From contig NC_087066.1 of assembly GCF_963678635.1 (NCBI RefSeq), positions 2,537,633-2,599,632 of the forward strand: a DNA stretch of 62,000 nucleotides, in the 5' to 3' direction. The notes beneath the pieces were generated by a model. The model was given only the letters and a program-made list of their open reading frames with translations. It was not told the DNA's origin and ran no database searches. Position numbers and translations under genes: made by a program. The first letter of the stretch is position 1, and the number at the start of each line of letters is the position of its first letter. This stretch comes from Symsagittifera roscoffensis. Its lineage: Eukaryota > Xenacoelomorpha > Acoela > Convolutidae. Below are positions 25,101 to 28,400 of this stretch, piece by piece.

Positions 25101-25459
25101 GAGTAGTTCTTTCACTATAAACACTCAATTACGAGCTTGTAATCACTTCCACAAAAAATAAGATCGGACTCGCCATATTTAGGTTGATTTGCAATTTTTT
25201 CAAGCAACTGGGTGAAGTTAACTTTCTGCCAACTAAATTGCTCTCTAACTTCTAGACTAAATTCTCACTTGGCATTCAGTGGCGACACTGGCAAGTGTTC
25301 GAAGGATGAGCCAGATGCATTGGCACCCAGTAGGTGTATTTTGCGGTCACAAGTGCAGACGGCCAGTAGAGCCCCAGTGGCATTGAATGAGACGGAGTTG
25401 ACATCTGACTGCTGGTCGAACTTGATCTCACTCTTCACATTGTAGGCCTCGATCACCAT
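969..25459 (-). CDS. WDSUB1: WDSUB1-like WD40/U-box protein, whole gene (8 exons)
   Basis: Joined exons (minus strand): 25459-25269, 5854-5709, 5456-5242, 4798-4572, 3901-3740, 3509-3332, 3162-2981, 1140-969. Every junction has GT..AG and matching phase, giving 1,473 nt (about 490 aa). Residues 1-350 form WD40 blades (for example [40 protein letters not shown]). Residues from about 402 form a U-box ([19 protein letters not shown], then [15 protein letters not shown], then [11 protein letters not shown] and [10 protein letters not shown]). In the family a U-box recruits E2 enzymes, so an E3 ubiquitin ligase with a WD40 substrate-binding propeller is expected. Order and spacing match WDSUB1, but the SAM domain normally between WD40 and U-box is replaced by a Gly/Ser/Glu-rich linker of about 50 residues; the 169-bp intron there has no room for a SAM exon. 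Intron 1 is 19.4 kb, almost entirely one LTR retroelement. The identification rests on family knowledge; the phase agreement is seen directly. Confidence 0.88.
1233..1544. repeat. MITE-like repeat with inverted ends (copy 1)
   Basis: The 13-bp left end AAGAGTAATGAAC (1233-1245) is the exact reverse complement of the right end GTTCATTACTCTT (1532-1544). The interior (GATGGCCTTAAAGCTCTTTG and GACCTATATAAGAGT) recurs near 31.2-31.4 kb and 33.7-33.9 kb. It lies in the last intron of the WDSUB1-like gene. No transposase is encoded. The exact ends and target duplication are not resolved. Confidence 0.55.
2531..2946. repeat. Tandem duplication, about 214-bp period
   Basis: 2531-2732 is repeated at 2745-2946, starting ATTGTCCTATCTCATAAACT and ending GTGCACATTTCTACCAC. 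A part of it (GCGGAAACAAGGCCGACAATC-like) resembles the body of the dispersed SINE-like repeats elsewhere. It is intronic, just downstream of exon 7. Confidence 0.75.
2981..3162 (-). CDS. WDSUB1: WDSUB1-like exon 7 (linker and first half of U-box)
   Basis: Acceptor TTGATTTCAG before 3162, donor AAGTG|GTAACA after 2981. It starts [20 protein letters not shown], then VSESEGGV, then the U-box core [20 protein letters not shown] followed by [12 protein letters not shown]. The Trp codon is split across the intron (TG|G). The CPI..GDPV..DGYSYER pattern is diagnostic of U-box domains. Confidence 0.9.
3332..3509 (-). CDS. WDSUB1: WDSUB1-like exon 6 (last WD40 blade and linker)
   Basis: Acceptor GTATGTCTAG before 3509, donor ATG|GTGAGT after 3332. 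Encodes [17 protein letters not shown], then [18 protein letters not shown], then a linker ending TLPDDQM. A second AG about 24 nt further upstream (TTTTGCAG) is rejected because it would break the frame. No SAM-like sequence follows the last WD40 strand. Confidence 0.86.
3740..3901 (-). CDS. WDSUB1: WDSUB1-like exon 5 (WD40)
   Basis: Acceptor TTGTGTCAG before 3901, donor CAG|GTAACA after 3740. Encodes [39 protein letters not shown] and [11 protein letters not shown] short (CA)n stretch lies just upstream of the acceptor. Phase 2 in, phase 2 out. Confidence 0.87.
4572..4798 (-). CDS. WDSUB1: WDSUB1-like exon 4 (WD40)
   Basis: Acceptor TTATTCTAG before 4798, donor CAG|GTTTGC after 4572. It begins [18 protein letters not shown], continuing GDLW of exon 3, then [13 protein letters not shown] and [15 protein letters not shown]. 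Exits in phase 2. GTTTGC is a weak donor, but it is the only one giving phase agreement with the next exon. Confidence 0.84.
5242..5456 (-). CDS. WDSUB1: WDSUB1-like exon 3 (two WD40 blades)
   Basis: Acceptor TTCAAG before 5456, donor TGG|GTAGGA after 5242. Encodes [20 protein letters not shown], then VVHLYDL, then [18 protein letters not shown] and GTGDLW. It enters in phase 1, completing a Gly codon with exon 2, and leaves in phase 0. The acceptor lacks a strong pyrimidine tract, so the boundary rests on the phase and on WD40 continuity. Confidence 0.85.
5709..5854 (-). CDS. WDSUB1: WDSUB1-like exon 2 (WD40)
   Basis: Acceptor GAGTCAG before 5854, donor CAG|GTACGC after 5709. Encodes [15 protein letters not shown] then [18 protein letters not shown], a complete WD40 strand pattern ending in WD. 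Phase 2 in, phase 1 out. The upstream intron now ends in an LTR only about 34 bp before the acceptor AG. Confidence 0.87.
5889..5892. repeat. Target-site duplication AAAG (left)
   Basis: AAAG directly abuts the LTR at 5893 and is repeated at 24810-24813 beyond the other LTR. Four base pairs is within the 4-6 bp range of retroviral and Ty3 integrases. Confidence 0.85.
5893..6302 (-). repeat. 3' LTR of the giant element (410 bp)
   Basis: Identical by eye to the copy at 24400-24809. Its outer edge (5893) is about 34 bp from the AG of the exon 2 acceptor of the WDSUB1-like gene. On the minus strand the LTR carries AATAAA, which could terminate host transcripts in intron 1. Confidence 0.95.
6303..6310 (-). 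promoter_or_regulatory. Possible polypurine tract
   Basis: The minus strand reads CGGATGGG immediately before the 3' LTR (TGGAACC). The position is right for plus-strand priming, but the purine run is short and imperfect. Confidence 0.3.
6303..7915 (-). other. 3' noncoding region of the giant element
   Basis: A 1.6-kb stretch with no credible element-strand ORF. It contains a hairpin (6933-6960; AAGAGTTACTC / GAGTAGCTCTT) and a repeated GGTGGGTTAGGCC motif near 7000 and 7050. Plus-strand frames of 60-90 codons here look like chance. Confidence 0.5.
7916..9721 (-). CDS. Unknown 601-aa protein downstream of env (element)
   Basis: ATG at 9721 overlaps the env stop in ATGA. The first 200 residues are low-complexity Ser/Thr/Pro/Asn (for example [19 protein letters not shown]). 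Residues 205-601 look globular and His/Tyr/Phe-rich ([54 protein letters not shown]), ending [12 protein letters not shown]. No membrane segment or signal peptide; no family recognised. The ATGA overlap suggests termination-reinitiation or a shared subgenomic message with env. The gene is intact and too long to be chance. Confidence 0.75.
   Translation of the reverse strand: MSRQLGSLHRSNSHPTNLTSPIPIIPLFAFPPPDFPSSNVTSGMNSDTNSHISVLYSISQLNNPNIETPDEFADSEPSPSNNFHNSSNFSQPPFQPILSNNPDPITPTPSYASQVTPTYSSYQSDQSSHSPDTPRISPELDNFITLQQQPYHLNTPTINQISSTINSSNPPTPTPSSNYTESLAPSSTSTESSLNTNRAYRTFKRKFPNHPFPAKPGTAREYINHPKHTNTKEFLAITLPSFPQYTLNTPHDTNETRNYVDEYVLMPTLSWTSYYHFTNPLCLPLSNTHIDIERNTDMLYRLTTPLTARQFTYVGYKKSLKTHTAPRANEYTLEYYDHNIIRANQDQFLDDDRFANPQITEKFFIKTPYIFTLNIFDRKFDHIISEALTDTQAYESFKERFQIFSLTFHFLAPHERDLHCSHDIMLRTKQTHTYSYYRFIQNHFDLHTPSRQPHHRFQFINSKYTSPFFLNFTYCIKDTNLHGILRNYDPITQMYIFCPITKTFNAEESRPFLIPHEFVQPIEIPILEFIHNTKFNHKLYNLIQNTPYEFAVGTEELTTIKALQLLWPLLQTKNIIRILAKLLTTSELIHDIFPHGFFPDD
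9718..12336 (-). CDS. env: Envelope-like transmembrane glycoprotein (872 aa)
   Basis: Hydrophobic signal peptide ([18 protein letters not shown]). A large ectodomain has many cysteines and N-glycosylation sequons; early landmarks are [19 protein letters not shown] and [10 protein letters not shown]. Near residue 700-720 is a hydrophobic segment ([17 protein letters not shown]), then a second near 757 ([14 protein letters not shown]), then a roughly 100-residue polar tail. The cysteine layout and the region after the membrane segment remind me of glycoproteins acquired by invertebrate retroelements from mononegavirus/chuvirus-like viruses; this is inference from memory of the family, not a search. 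The position after pol is that of env. The stop overlaps the next ORF's start (ATGA). The frame is unbroken. Confidence 0.75.
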   Translation of the reverse strand: MYILKLLIFLQLLFLVISNQNINPSPRTGPQDLLVTHYDCEENEQKTLHKYAINQVSQCETEPQAIETTDVIATLYSKARATTVTGYKFTATFSEKKVHCSQVSNGNKNRLDHESFYQSNIERLLHLNPDDCKNELLRLNITQNKNSQRKLVNFQVFSDSVHQSQLERHQGHIKLDEKYPYNGAHGRLTYDLQDKHWIPHIGINDPSNCKADTKIKGYQEIMFFDWKIQLEKIQLTRDLSDNTMIYQGIRLPCKNDQGYCDPTTRTQATIVWFPEDTCTTFQVAKIHARMIKFHEKYFIQSIPYEQVHPSRKLSSNFRNIDNIENKLTRFQIYQETELACKYRNPLHKTQYSEILVEYEKGFDMTTGKVKIDPYATGHPLNEGTSYIPVNFEKSNGQPGGHLKPHDTRSTRLQELSLMNTTYFGNIHYDIHLDMKLDYTISRIFQEMSLSELETLHHLCELERTQILQSLALAVLKIPYAGYLLSGNRSNFLDYEGNILWFYTCTKKVSPLYVFEDKRCYKRIPIFYKNKVHFVDTLSRRTYFWDTAVPCGSENSHNVVQLNPDENKYYLLTPYPTLMQSLKKFSPESIRAIARNPNIDLQSIGIYSKSDIQHHIRTQQFQELLTQMDTIQRQSIDQNLRKLAETAGFADIYTQDYSGYFKDIKDYIYLNGEKYRPQDISPINIFSFVTLKNEILDFLGWPYYILEKLTILYAMFNFIGFLFSLLKGIYNTCAIHTQVNRQASVARILFAGFFGIFSTSINKILLDAQIKEYNTKITTRQNTYDEEHNNVDITPTAPQLPALPNNHPLSLVPRNFRNLAITHNPNFRLTTSQSPIQHIMTHQSQDDNTYEQIIEQPHTTAFQSQNNHFFSPR
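12324..13457 (-). CDS. 377-codon open frame without AUG (element, unknown)
   Basis: Open from just after TAATAA (13463-13458) to TAA at 12326-12324, with no in-frame AUG. Begins [17 protein letters not shown]; the first 230 residues are Ser/Thr/Pro/Gln-rich (for example [18 protein letters not shown]); the last 130 look folded ([52 protein letters not shown]). The 3' end overlaps the envelope ATG by 13 nt. A stop-free frame this long in AT-rich DNA strongly suggests coding; translation would need splicing to an upstream AUG exon (possible acceptor CTACCCAACAG near 13,426) or a non-AUG start. No family is recognised. Confidence 0.6.
   Translation of the reverse strand, partial: FKKLSKIATQQSQSQSSPTSSQDNQTPPSTTQNPQTSTRISFQDNPYTFEERHARLSEPLEPVQRQAPLSEPTYNLYPTLPQELSRIRNSSQNQNTVEINRQIIHPRRNRNFQTPRVHFDIPQSPSQNTPENPIGILPETPTLLSQRSTSSLPSDYLGSTPTSEQIRENPFNPTNQTSRFPYWTTHSFTQGEPNLVNDPIDISTDTTTSSSLPETLSLPSTPSISQISPPPFNLNFPNNLDARYREQSSTNIPLRLDWNTFTAPPPLFGQHHESNRLHNWALNRLQYRQDIHNDIRDHNIQILQQNSLQLKFEITVKLNNITQHPYPLNPPNITAQSLPPPFITTEVIYKYDRYTKNTIGYITFYNPYSGLSYTCIF
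13466..13654 (-). CDS. Small membrane protein, 62 aa (element)
   Basis: Starts [12 protein letters not shown], followed by two hydrophobic stretches ([18 protein letters not shown] and [14 protein letters not shown]) separated by CKCIKK, then a polar tail [11 protein letters not shown]. It looks like a two-pass hairpin membrane protein. Its ATG overlaps the stop of the 76-aa ORF (ATGA). Function unknown. Confidence 0.4.
   Translation of the reverse strand: MIRTIFSRTDIFLLFVIFITFLSSLILTICKCIKKAIITFALATIFLIIFLEEYYNKHKPSH
13651..13881 (-). CDS. Small hydrophobic protein, 76 aa (element)
   Basis: Starts [18 protein letters not shown]. Nearly continuous Phe/Leu/Ile through the centre ([20 protein letters not shown]) suggests one or two membrane segments. 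It overlaps the next ORF by ATGA (13654-13651). No family is recognised. AT-rich DNA can give hydrophobic frames by chance; the abutting and overlapping start/stop sites argue for a real small ORF but do not prove it. Confidence 0.4.
   Translation of the reverse strand: MLFSQSVTQILINLKHFFTILETFIIFLFDILESFLIILIIFCNIFLIFYTILELFLQLSKTLDYIHRYDLYNLSK
13882..14502 (-). other. Gap after pol with a 50-aa AUG-less frame
   Basis: Mostly without long frames. From 14034 to 13882 a frame of 50 codons without AUG (starts [17 protein letters not shown], ends FDQEIIS) stops with TAA directly abutting the ATG of the next ORF at 13881. It could be the 3' part of a spliced exon, or chance. Confidence 0.3.
14503..19755 (-). 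CDS. pol: Pol polyprotein: protease, RT, RNase H, integrase
   Basis: Open in the gag frame from just after the UGA; first Met at 19341, from which 1,612 aa run to 14503. Counting from that Met: aspartic protease [11 protein letters not shown] near 109; RT with [17 protein letters not shown] and the active site ITYLDDVF near 617; RNase [13 protein letters not shown] near 763 and TDHKPIIF; integrase zinc-binding region ([16 protein letters not shown]) near 1130-1170; catalytic core SFDTKGPIS near 1198, [12 protein letters not shown] near 1260, [11 protein letters not shown] near 1296 (D,D,E). Domain order is that of Ty3/gypsy and retroviruses. All catalytic residues visible are present, so it is probably functional. 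It may be made only as a Gag-Pol readthrough product. Confidence 0.95.
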   Translation of the reverse strand, partial: NYSYNRNRSYSNNRNQNYPNNRSRNNSYNRSNYNRPNNNYQNRSRNNSQNRHPSYNNRYRNYSQSPHRNNNNYNNSNNRHRSSTPKHQRQINQVQSNPETTSDPPGIDDTVTDTLQLNQINCTSSDSESDTENTLSINMIKVENDYESVIYEQPFSSHIYENQSEFLQNYYTTPINSTPTTQETNEINTTNQTNKNTKTKCLNTNHIYQNIQKQQPKEKIWTIPFLLESPRNKEFQPPDLEIDFLIDSGAESNIINIPTWNEIKTLHPKLTPLETSSKLATAQGSTLINYGKIQLFLLPTRTMEQSKILNKPFKQIFHITDIKYNIIGIPFISKYIPTINILNSKILIKDKYTKTKETSLTFFQRLNKQPPFFSKFYPIFNQQRKHLKPLSGNIYNFSIKQVHQYDKEQNKQKFYMSEFEFKPIHKFFKITISSIKYLKNSNSDIISLHVYNNTPYKVTLPLGLLGYCETNATISPIHEKAYRVNNILQLLDICQSTILNEELSINNIISNENRNTDYFTKTPYFKPTFNISNYTEDQQKFLTMFNFQHSQITQDEFEKLAKQLIKYSSVYATSKFDVGKISSSLHLPLKPDAVFKKQRASKVPIHLHDKVNRLLDILEQYNIISPVNKEEQPKGNTFINPVIILAKGESLKIVLDARYLNSLIDESKCNWPIEPIQVILTKINGKYFTTADMNSAYNQMPLDEQSRRLTQFVIGNQQYEFNRLFYGISIGPAAFSAFMSKIFRPLILKKNAITYLDDVFMQSQTKDEMFNVLEKYHQILQNENLKAAPDKSHFFLTRVKFLGHNIERKTITPLKSRIDAIQKLQPPTNKKKIQEFLGMLNFLSKYVYKMQLYLRPFYNILRQQNNFEWNTEHQTRFEEIKKLLTEQISNTIPDSNQPFYAMCDASNFGIGAALLQSHNGTNKMNLISANSRLFTQAELRLSTLMRECTAIIYTLTEYEFLILGSKHPTVLFTDHKPIIFLFTQKSNPNHRVYRFQLILMKFPNLHIVWTAGKNLALPDTLSRNTPPELLTRKTTVEIPKNIKFYLAENETSPRLECKYAVKTDIEQSQINNLQHFPLYLDCQNNHYEVDLLGTSTFKPIPYSQWIKNNTQQKRTKQHPPKKDHFPLIEKEDLTDKIILSGPQTNDSKYTINQVFDLHDPLDTIPLSKLEIENIFLPPTEIITISTLKQYQNLDPVIRQLKSWHKYKTKPIKADSTILGNKTLLRYFRKFINTTINEKTDLLEYNLNESTVPCLPLSMILIAFNISHTQNIKGHSGSEKTYSNFIQNFYFPNTPIWIKVLCNDCIVCQLNKPYPNQKQIAQKQDFKGQSLYFNHRISFDTKGPISPSSEGNSYIMVIVDAFTHYVALNPVPHCNAYYAYTTLYEHWIAKFGLPEILVTDNGTEFINNEIITLCHLYNIKHKPRTSHAPWTNGLVEGMNRSLQEYLRCIINGNDTKYTEWSADVKLFPLAYNSQITTTLGMSPYEMVFNQKPRKPIMFTANSHKNAQGYCQPNKDSTCYNLPLHTHDEDHFHHPQILKLASGTHTEWILNRDKKHNEIYQKITKKLLQRQNINEQINSRFTPASELKIGTFVLIPNFNTQKGISKKLQPLRKGPYQIIAKPTDVTYKITDSNKKEIVQHRNNLLPYYPKEYALRELIQLYSFTGLKIIQNEPHLKNTEQNDNPTENQNTKPTATKNNTQNHKESPKQRKNRKMTEQIIPQEQIDKSENRKTTRLRNQPRKNYKIFIPNLKF
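19756..19758 (-). promoter_or_regulatory. In-frame UGA between gag and pol (putative readthrough)
   Basis: Codons read AAT TGA AAC. Upstream gag and downstream pol share one frame; no other stop occurs from 22701 down to the pol stop at 14503. The downstream codons continue the same Asn/Arg/Tyr-rich sequence ([18 protein letters not shown]), so the frame is conserved across the stop. Stop-codon suppression is known for gammaretroviruses. Whether a stimulatory RNA structure follows was not determined. Confidence 0.75.
19756..22701 (-). CDS. gag: Gag-like polyprotein (981 aa)
   Basis: ATG at 22701, TGA at 19758-19756. A long, Gln/Asn/Ser-rich N-terminal half is followed by a capsid-like segment around residues 600-800 ([40 protein letters not shown]), which resembles the Ty3/gypsy gag retrotransposon region. 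A CCHC zinc knuckle [14 protein letters not shown] lies near residue 842 and a Arg/Asn/Ser-rich nucleocapsid tail follows. At 981 aa it is about twice the usual gypsy Gag length, the excess being the disordered N-terminal half. Pol follows in the same frame after the single UGA. Confidence 0.88.
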   Translation of the reverse strand: MSSTHTPGEESPDDDEIFPFIVDATTDRGQHIFCKNLLLNLFEPGISPCKTEFPDVKIKRQIIDHYLKDICNITQQYGIYSIEFTSPNHNNRKYTIQTDDLDLEFSKVFSEYIKSIQYHNSQRANSIFTNEVYAIIYSYISILENEIPITNVSPTETSKHLRVRHEITLLSSYLNIIKENFTKDDVSQHTKHDLQKILAWFIIDYFTHNIDLIAQARKNFRPQNSNDDTAITEQSDYVWDPEWSHPAFISFPQSISSQAISTISYIRDYVKVIPLTIDATPLNYNTFLPDTQNNSLNSTVIHNENLNGTRNLTQQDIQTPSHFINEEIVHTTTTQQSISPIRPNLTTPRNTNPSQTQVTLQSTVKPSVAPKYSHMDYQTYRPMTIPSKTHKTFTRNNFADHNYNYTHPSKTYNQPQRNFNQYTRSRNWDNPMTQPNSINFQTNPPQDHSENYPFFQQNKNKKQTSYQMDYLSSDDDFLQPDIFAPNTQEYRRQGIQRTRTNHRNFSPQPIDAQHQQPIQQQNLINTQSFQPIQQQNPMTAHSYQASQMQNEIPLPYYLQQHEITRNQLSNFSQMPNAAESLQMTMNPYLMGGSSITSNKPLMVFTGTDPEYSVEDYLNAVTANLILNIGPEPINTPLHQNWIHRRTALIQTTLDGAAQKWFSVLPLEIKSNWKRFTQEFSKMFDSERNKQQQRVLCNEIRRLPNETIKQIAVRIETLVRKAYSLNTHDYKNTKMTEILMMTLTPQLRKIAIKKRASHPSSIREPDLDFRKLVDKLEQAEITMKLEETENLKLQYVNRIETTPTNINNIQESETDLVEKITEILNIYEKNPNFKGKPSFKKWCNYCRRYGHSISECRQKQQDNQNKPQKYKEPNKSFYQYMKKDQNLPNKTVHSNNSSGKPLPNNTNYTRNQSPYNSSYRGRSPERRNTQNSSQNHYNRPNSRNNYSRSNSNTQRFVSRSNSQSRNNYYPNNQSRNSSYNRN
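22676..23143 (-). CDS. Basic 155-aa protein upstream of gag (unknown)
   Basis: Starts [14 protein letters not shown] and ends NELNAHPR. It overlaps the gag ATG (22701) by 26 nt in another frame. The composition is very basic, with Lys/Arg clusters ([30 protein letters not shown]) around an acidic/serine stretch ([20 protein letters not shown]). No signal peptide, membrane segment or known domain. The location, before gag on the genomic message, is unusual; a nucleic-acid-binding or nuclear accessory protein is plausible but is inference. Confidence 0.6.
   Translation of the reverse strand: MSFKNLGNKQTIVLHNCEIDNKKYDLVITPHTQTVGYIRTKRQTLKRKIITKQRQITRKRFSKNRNAFSESETNSLDELYKLKESIDKNCPLHNQLYFSDSETTSNSSKRGKRRIKKQYKHKPVHLYNWNQPIRHIDNYILTVIERKNELNAHPR
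24079..24312 (-). CDS. Possible leader ORF, 77 aa
   Basis: ATG at 24312; begins [14 protein letters not shown] and includes the basic stretch [11 protein letters not shown]. It is the first AUG-initiated frame of useful length after the primer-binding site. No family is recognised. It could supply an AUG for spliced downstream messages, or be chance. Confidence 0.3.
   Translation of the reverse strand: MLYDNNLIEMSLRLNRSEPIFRTITELPGIGRRPRNRDDIRQSRNLPYSYMIVRQKPEQTFIFRILLAMNLDFHLQT
24381..24397 (-). promoter_or_regulatory. Primer-binding site (tRNA)
   Basis: Two bases inside the 5' LTR the minus strand reads TGGTGCGACCATAAGTC, starting with the TGG complementary to tRNA 3' CCA. The implied tRNA 3' end is GGTCGCACCA. 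The plus strand just inward also contains TTCGAGAC, like a T-loop, so complementarity may extend. I cannot name the tRNA. Confidence 0.7.
24400..24809 (-). repeat. 5' LTR of the giant element (410 bp)
   Basis: Same 410 bp as 5893-6302 on reading both. On the minus strand it starts TGGAACCTGATC, ends CCTAACTCA, and contains ACCAAT motifs, CGCAATAAACC (possible poly(A) signal) and GTATAAGAG (possible TATA element). Flanked on the outside by AAAG. Confidence 0.95.
24810..24813. repeat. Target-site duplication AAAG (right)
   Basis: Partner of 5889-5892. Together they define the insertion boundaries. Confidence 0.85.
25269..25459 (-). CDS. WDSUB1: WDSUB1-like exon 1 (start codon, WD40 blade 1)
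   Basis: The ATG at 25459 begins [14 protein letters not shown] and leads into the blade [18 protein letters not shown]. The exon ends PVSPLNA + AA at 25269, followed by the donor GTGAGAA. Ending in phase 2, it joins the G at 5854 to make Lys, then [15 protein letters not shown], which is the blade 1-2 transition expected for WDSUB1. Fourteen further in-frame codons lie upstream of this ATG (from about 25501), so an earlier start cannot be excluded; this ATG was chosen because its position relative to blade 1 matches the family. Confidence 0.85.
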
Positions 25460-28400
25460 TGGAGAACAACCAGTTGACGCTCCTTTTCCGCAGTTCCTCA
25501 CTTATTCACTCTCTCTCTCTCACATTAATAGCATTGCATCAAGAATAAGTCTATCTGAAAATAACGAAAAACTATCTTTGGTGACATCTGGATAACAGAC
25601 AGCTGTACATTGCCTTCACATAGACATCTCAATAACTATGGAGAACAGGCTCTTCTTTTTACAGTAAATCATCTGCATTGGTTTTACAATGCAAACAGGC
25701 GAGAAAACACATGGCGAAATGTATTATCAACCAGTGCCCATTTCTTATCAAATTTTTACTGAATTTCGAAATCTCAAAAACCCCAATCATTACTACAACA
25801 AAAAATAAGGTAAAACAAAAGAATATTACAAATAATCACACAAACTATTCGAAATGAAACTTTAAACCATTTGCGCCAAAATTCAATAAGTCTAACAATA
25901 GCTAATGCAGCCATTGGAAGCCGGCTGCTGTAAGGTAAAAACAGAATCTTCCGATCGCAGTTTCTTTACATGCATTCCGATACTTTAAAAAGACCGCATA
26001 AAACAAGCTAAAATGACCGCATATTAATAGCTAAAATGACTCTATAAAACAACGTCTTAAATTATGTAGTTACAGGTTGAAATCATCAAATCTGCACTCT
26101 AAATTAATCTTAAAAACAAAAAAAAATTACATTTGAAACAAATGTCAAAGAAATTTTCCATTACGTCCTGAGCCACGACTGAAATGACTTCTACGACACA
26201 ACTAACTCTAGCTGATCTACCATTTTTTGTGGTACATTAACTTTCGCGAATAATTTGCAGCCAACTTCAAAGAATTCAAAACAACCAATCAAGAAAATGT
26301 TTTTTTTTTCGTTTAATATGTTGGAACTTAACTTACACACATAGGCAAAGCGGAGATTCGATTCAATTGCGATATAACGAAAGCGTACCATTGCAAGCTA
26401 CTAAATGGTCAGTGAGATGGAAAAAACTAAGTGTTAAAAAAGTTGAAAAACGAAAAAAAAAACATAACCACCAGCATAAAGCAAGATTTTAATTTTTCTG
26501 AGCCTTCACTAAGCCACAACACGTGTTTACATGCCAATTTATCCAAAAACAAAAATGCCAAAGGAAATGGTTGTCACAAAAAAAATCAAAATTTTTTGAA
26601 ATACGAAAAAAATTATACCTCTACGTAAAAATTACAAATTACATCCAAAACACTTACAAAAAATATTTAAAAACAGAAGATTAAAAATGTGGCAACTAAG
26701 CCCACAAAAATAAACATACAACCATAGGCCGATCATTTTTTGATACTAAAAACTTTAGGTTTAAAAAAAACAGCTGTTGACCGGATTGGAGCGTAGTCCA
26801 TTAGTCGTCAACTTGTTTTTCTACCAAGTAGTTAAATTTAGGTGATACAAGGCAACATCATGGCAAATAATGGCACAGAGCCAAAAATCAAGGCGCAAAA
26901 TTAGGAAAAGGTTGAAAAATTAAAACATCAAAAATAACATCTTAATTTGAGTATCCTATGAGTAACAACGACCCGTTCAAAAGTTTTCAAAAATAATTTT
27001 TCCGTAAGTAACCAGGAGCACCCTTCAGCAATACTTCTCCGATATGTTTTGGAAAACTAAATTTTACATCAGCATCCATCCATAACCCATTCATCAAAAA
27101 CCCTACAAAGTAGTTCATATTTGGAAAATTCAATTTTGAAAAAAGAAATAAAACATTTTTTCAAAATTTGTCTTCCTGTATAAAATCAGATGAATAAGTT
27201 CAGATATGAAACAATCATTCATTTTTTTATGACTTACAAAATCAATCGACAAAATGTCAATTAGCAGAAAAAATGAAACTAAGTGTAAAAAGAAAAAAAT
27301 TAATTAAAAAATCCATAAACCGTGGAAACAAATTACCTGCATCATTGAAAACAATAAAATAGAAGCTTCAAGAAAAGTCTTTGCATTGAACAGGAGCTCG
27401 GTAGACCAAGTTTTTAACGAAAAAACTAAGCCGCCAACGAATTTTTTTCCAAAATTGTGTCATTTTTCTGTGTTGTATGATAAAAAAAAATCGGAGGGAA
27501 AAAATTAGGGATAATCGACAATCATAGTCAAATAGCCCAATTGATTTTGTTTTTATTTCAAAAATTGCCCAAAATTAAATTAGCCCAAAAATTTCAAACC
27601 GATATTTCTAGACACAAAAACTTTAATCAAAGTTTTTTAATATCGTTCGCATTGCGACTGAGAAGGCTTTAACACGATACATCACTCGACCAATTCCGAT
27701 GATTATTTGTGGCACCTGATTTTACGTGGAATGAAAAGAACAAAGAAAAGAACAAAATAATCTCGGAAAAAAATATTCAAGCAAGCAAATATGGTGGCCA
27801 CAACCTGAACAAAGTTAAAAAAAAATTAATCTCGAAAAAAGTATTCTAGCAACCAAATATCGTGGCCACAACTGATAACCTCGGAACTACCACAAGTCTC
27901 CCACTTGAAATGTCGAGAATTTCAATTTCTAGAAGAATTCTATCAAACTGACTTTTTTGAAAAATTGAAGAAATCATAAAGCGAGAAAGGGGCAAAAATG
28001 TTCTAAAAAGGTCGAAAAAAAGCGAAAAGGTTTAATTAAAAATCTGATTTGTATCTGAATCGAAAACCCCGACATCGAGCTTCAACGTAACAGTTCCTAG
28101 CAGCTGTGCCATTGGTGCTTGACATTAGTTTACAGTGAGGGCCCAGCTAAAGCTGGAGCTACCTATTTGAGCACATTTTTAAATTCTACTGCTGCGAAAG
28201 GCAATATTTCCAAATTTCCACCAACTTCAAAAAATAATTAAAGACTGGAATTTTGCTGAGTAGAACATTGCTTTTCAACAAGCTTTAGGACGTAGCCGCA
28301 TTGATTTTGATTGAATCCTCTATCTTGGATTTGACAGAGTACTTTCCGAAATAATTCAAAAAAAAACGACCAACCTTTCAAACCGTGTCCTTTTTCTAAG

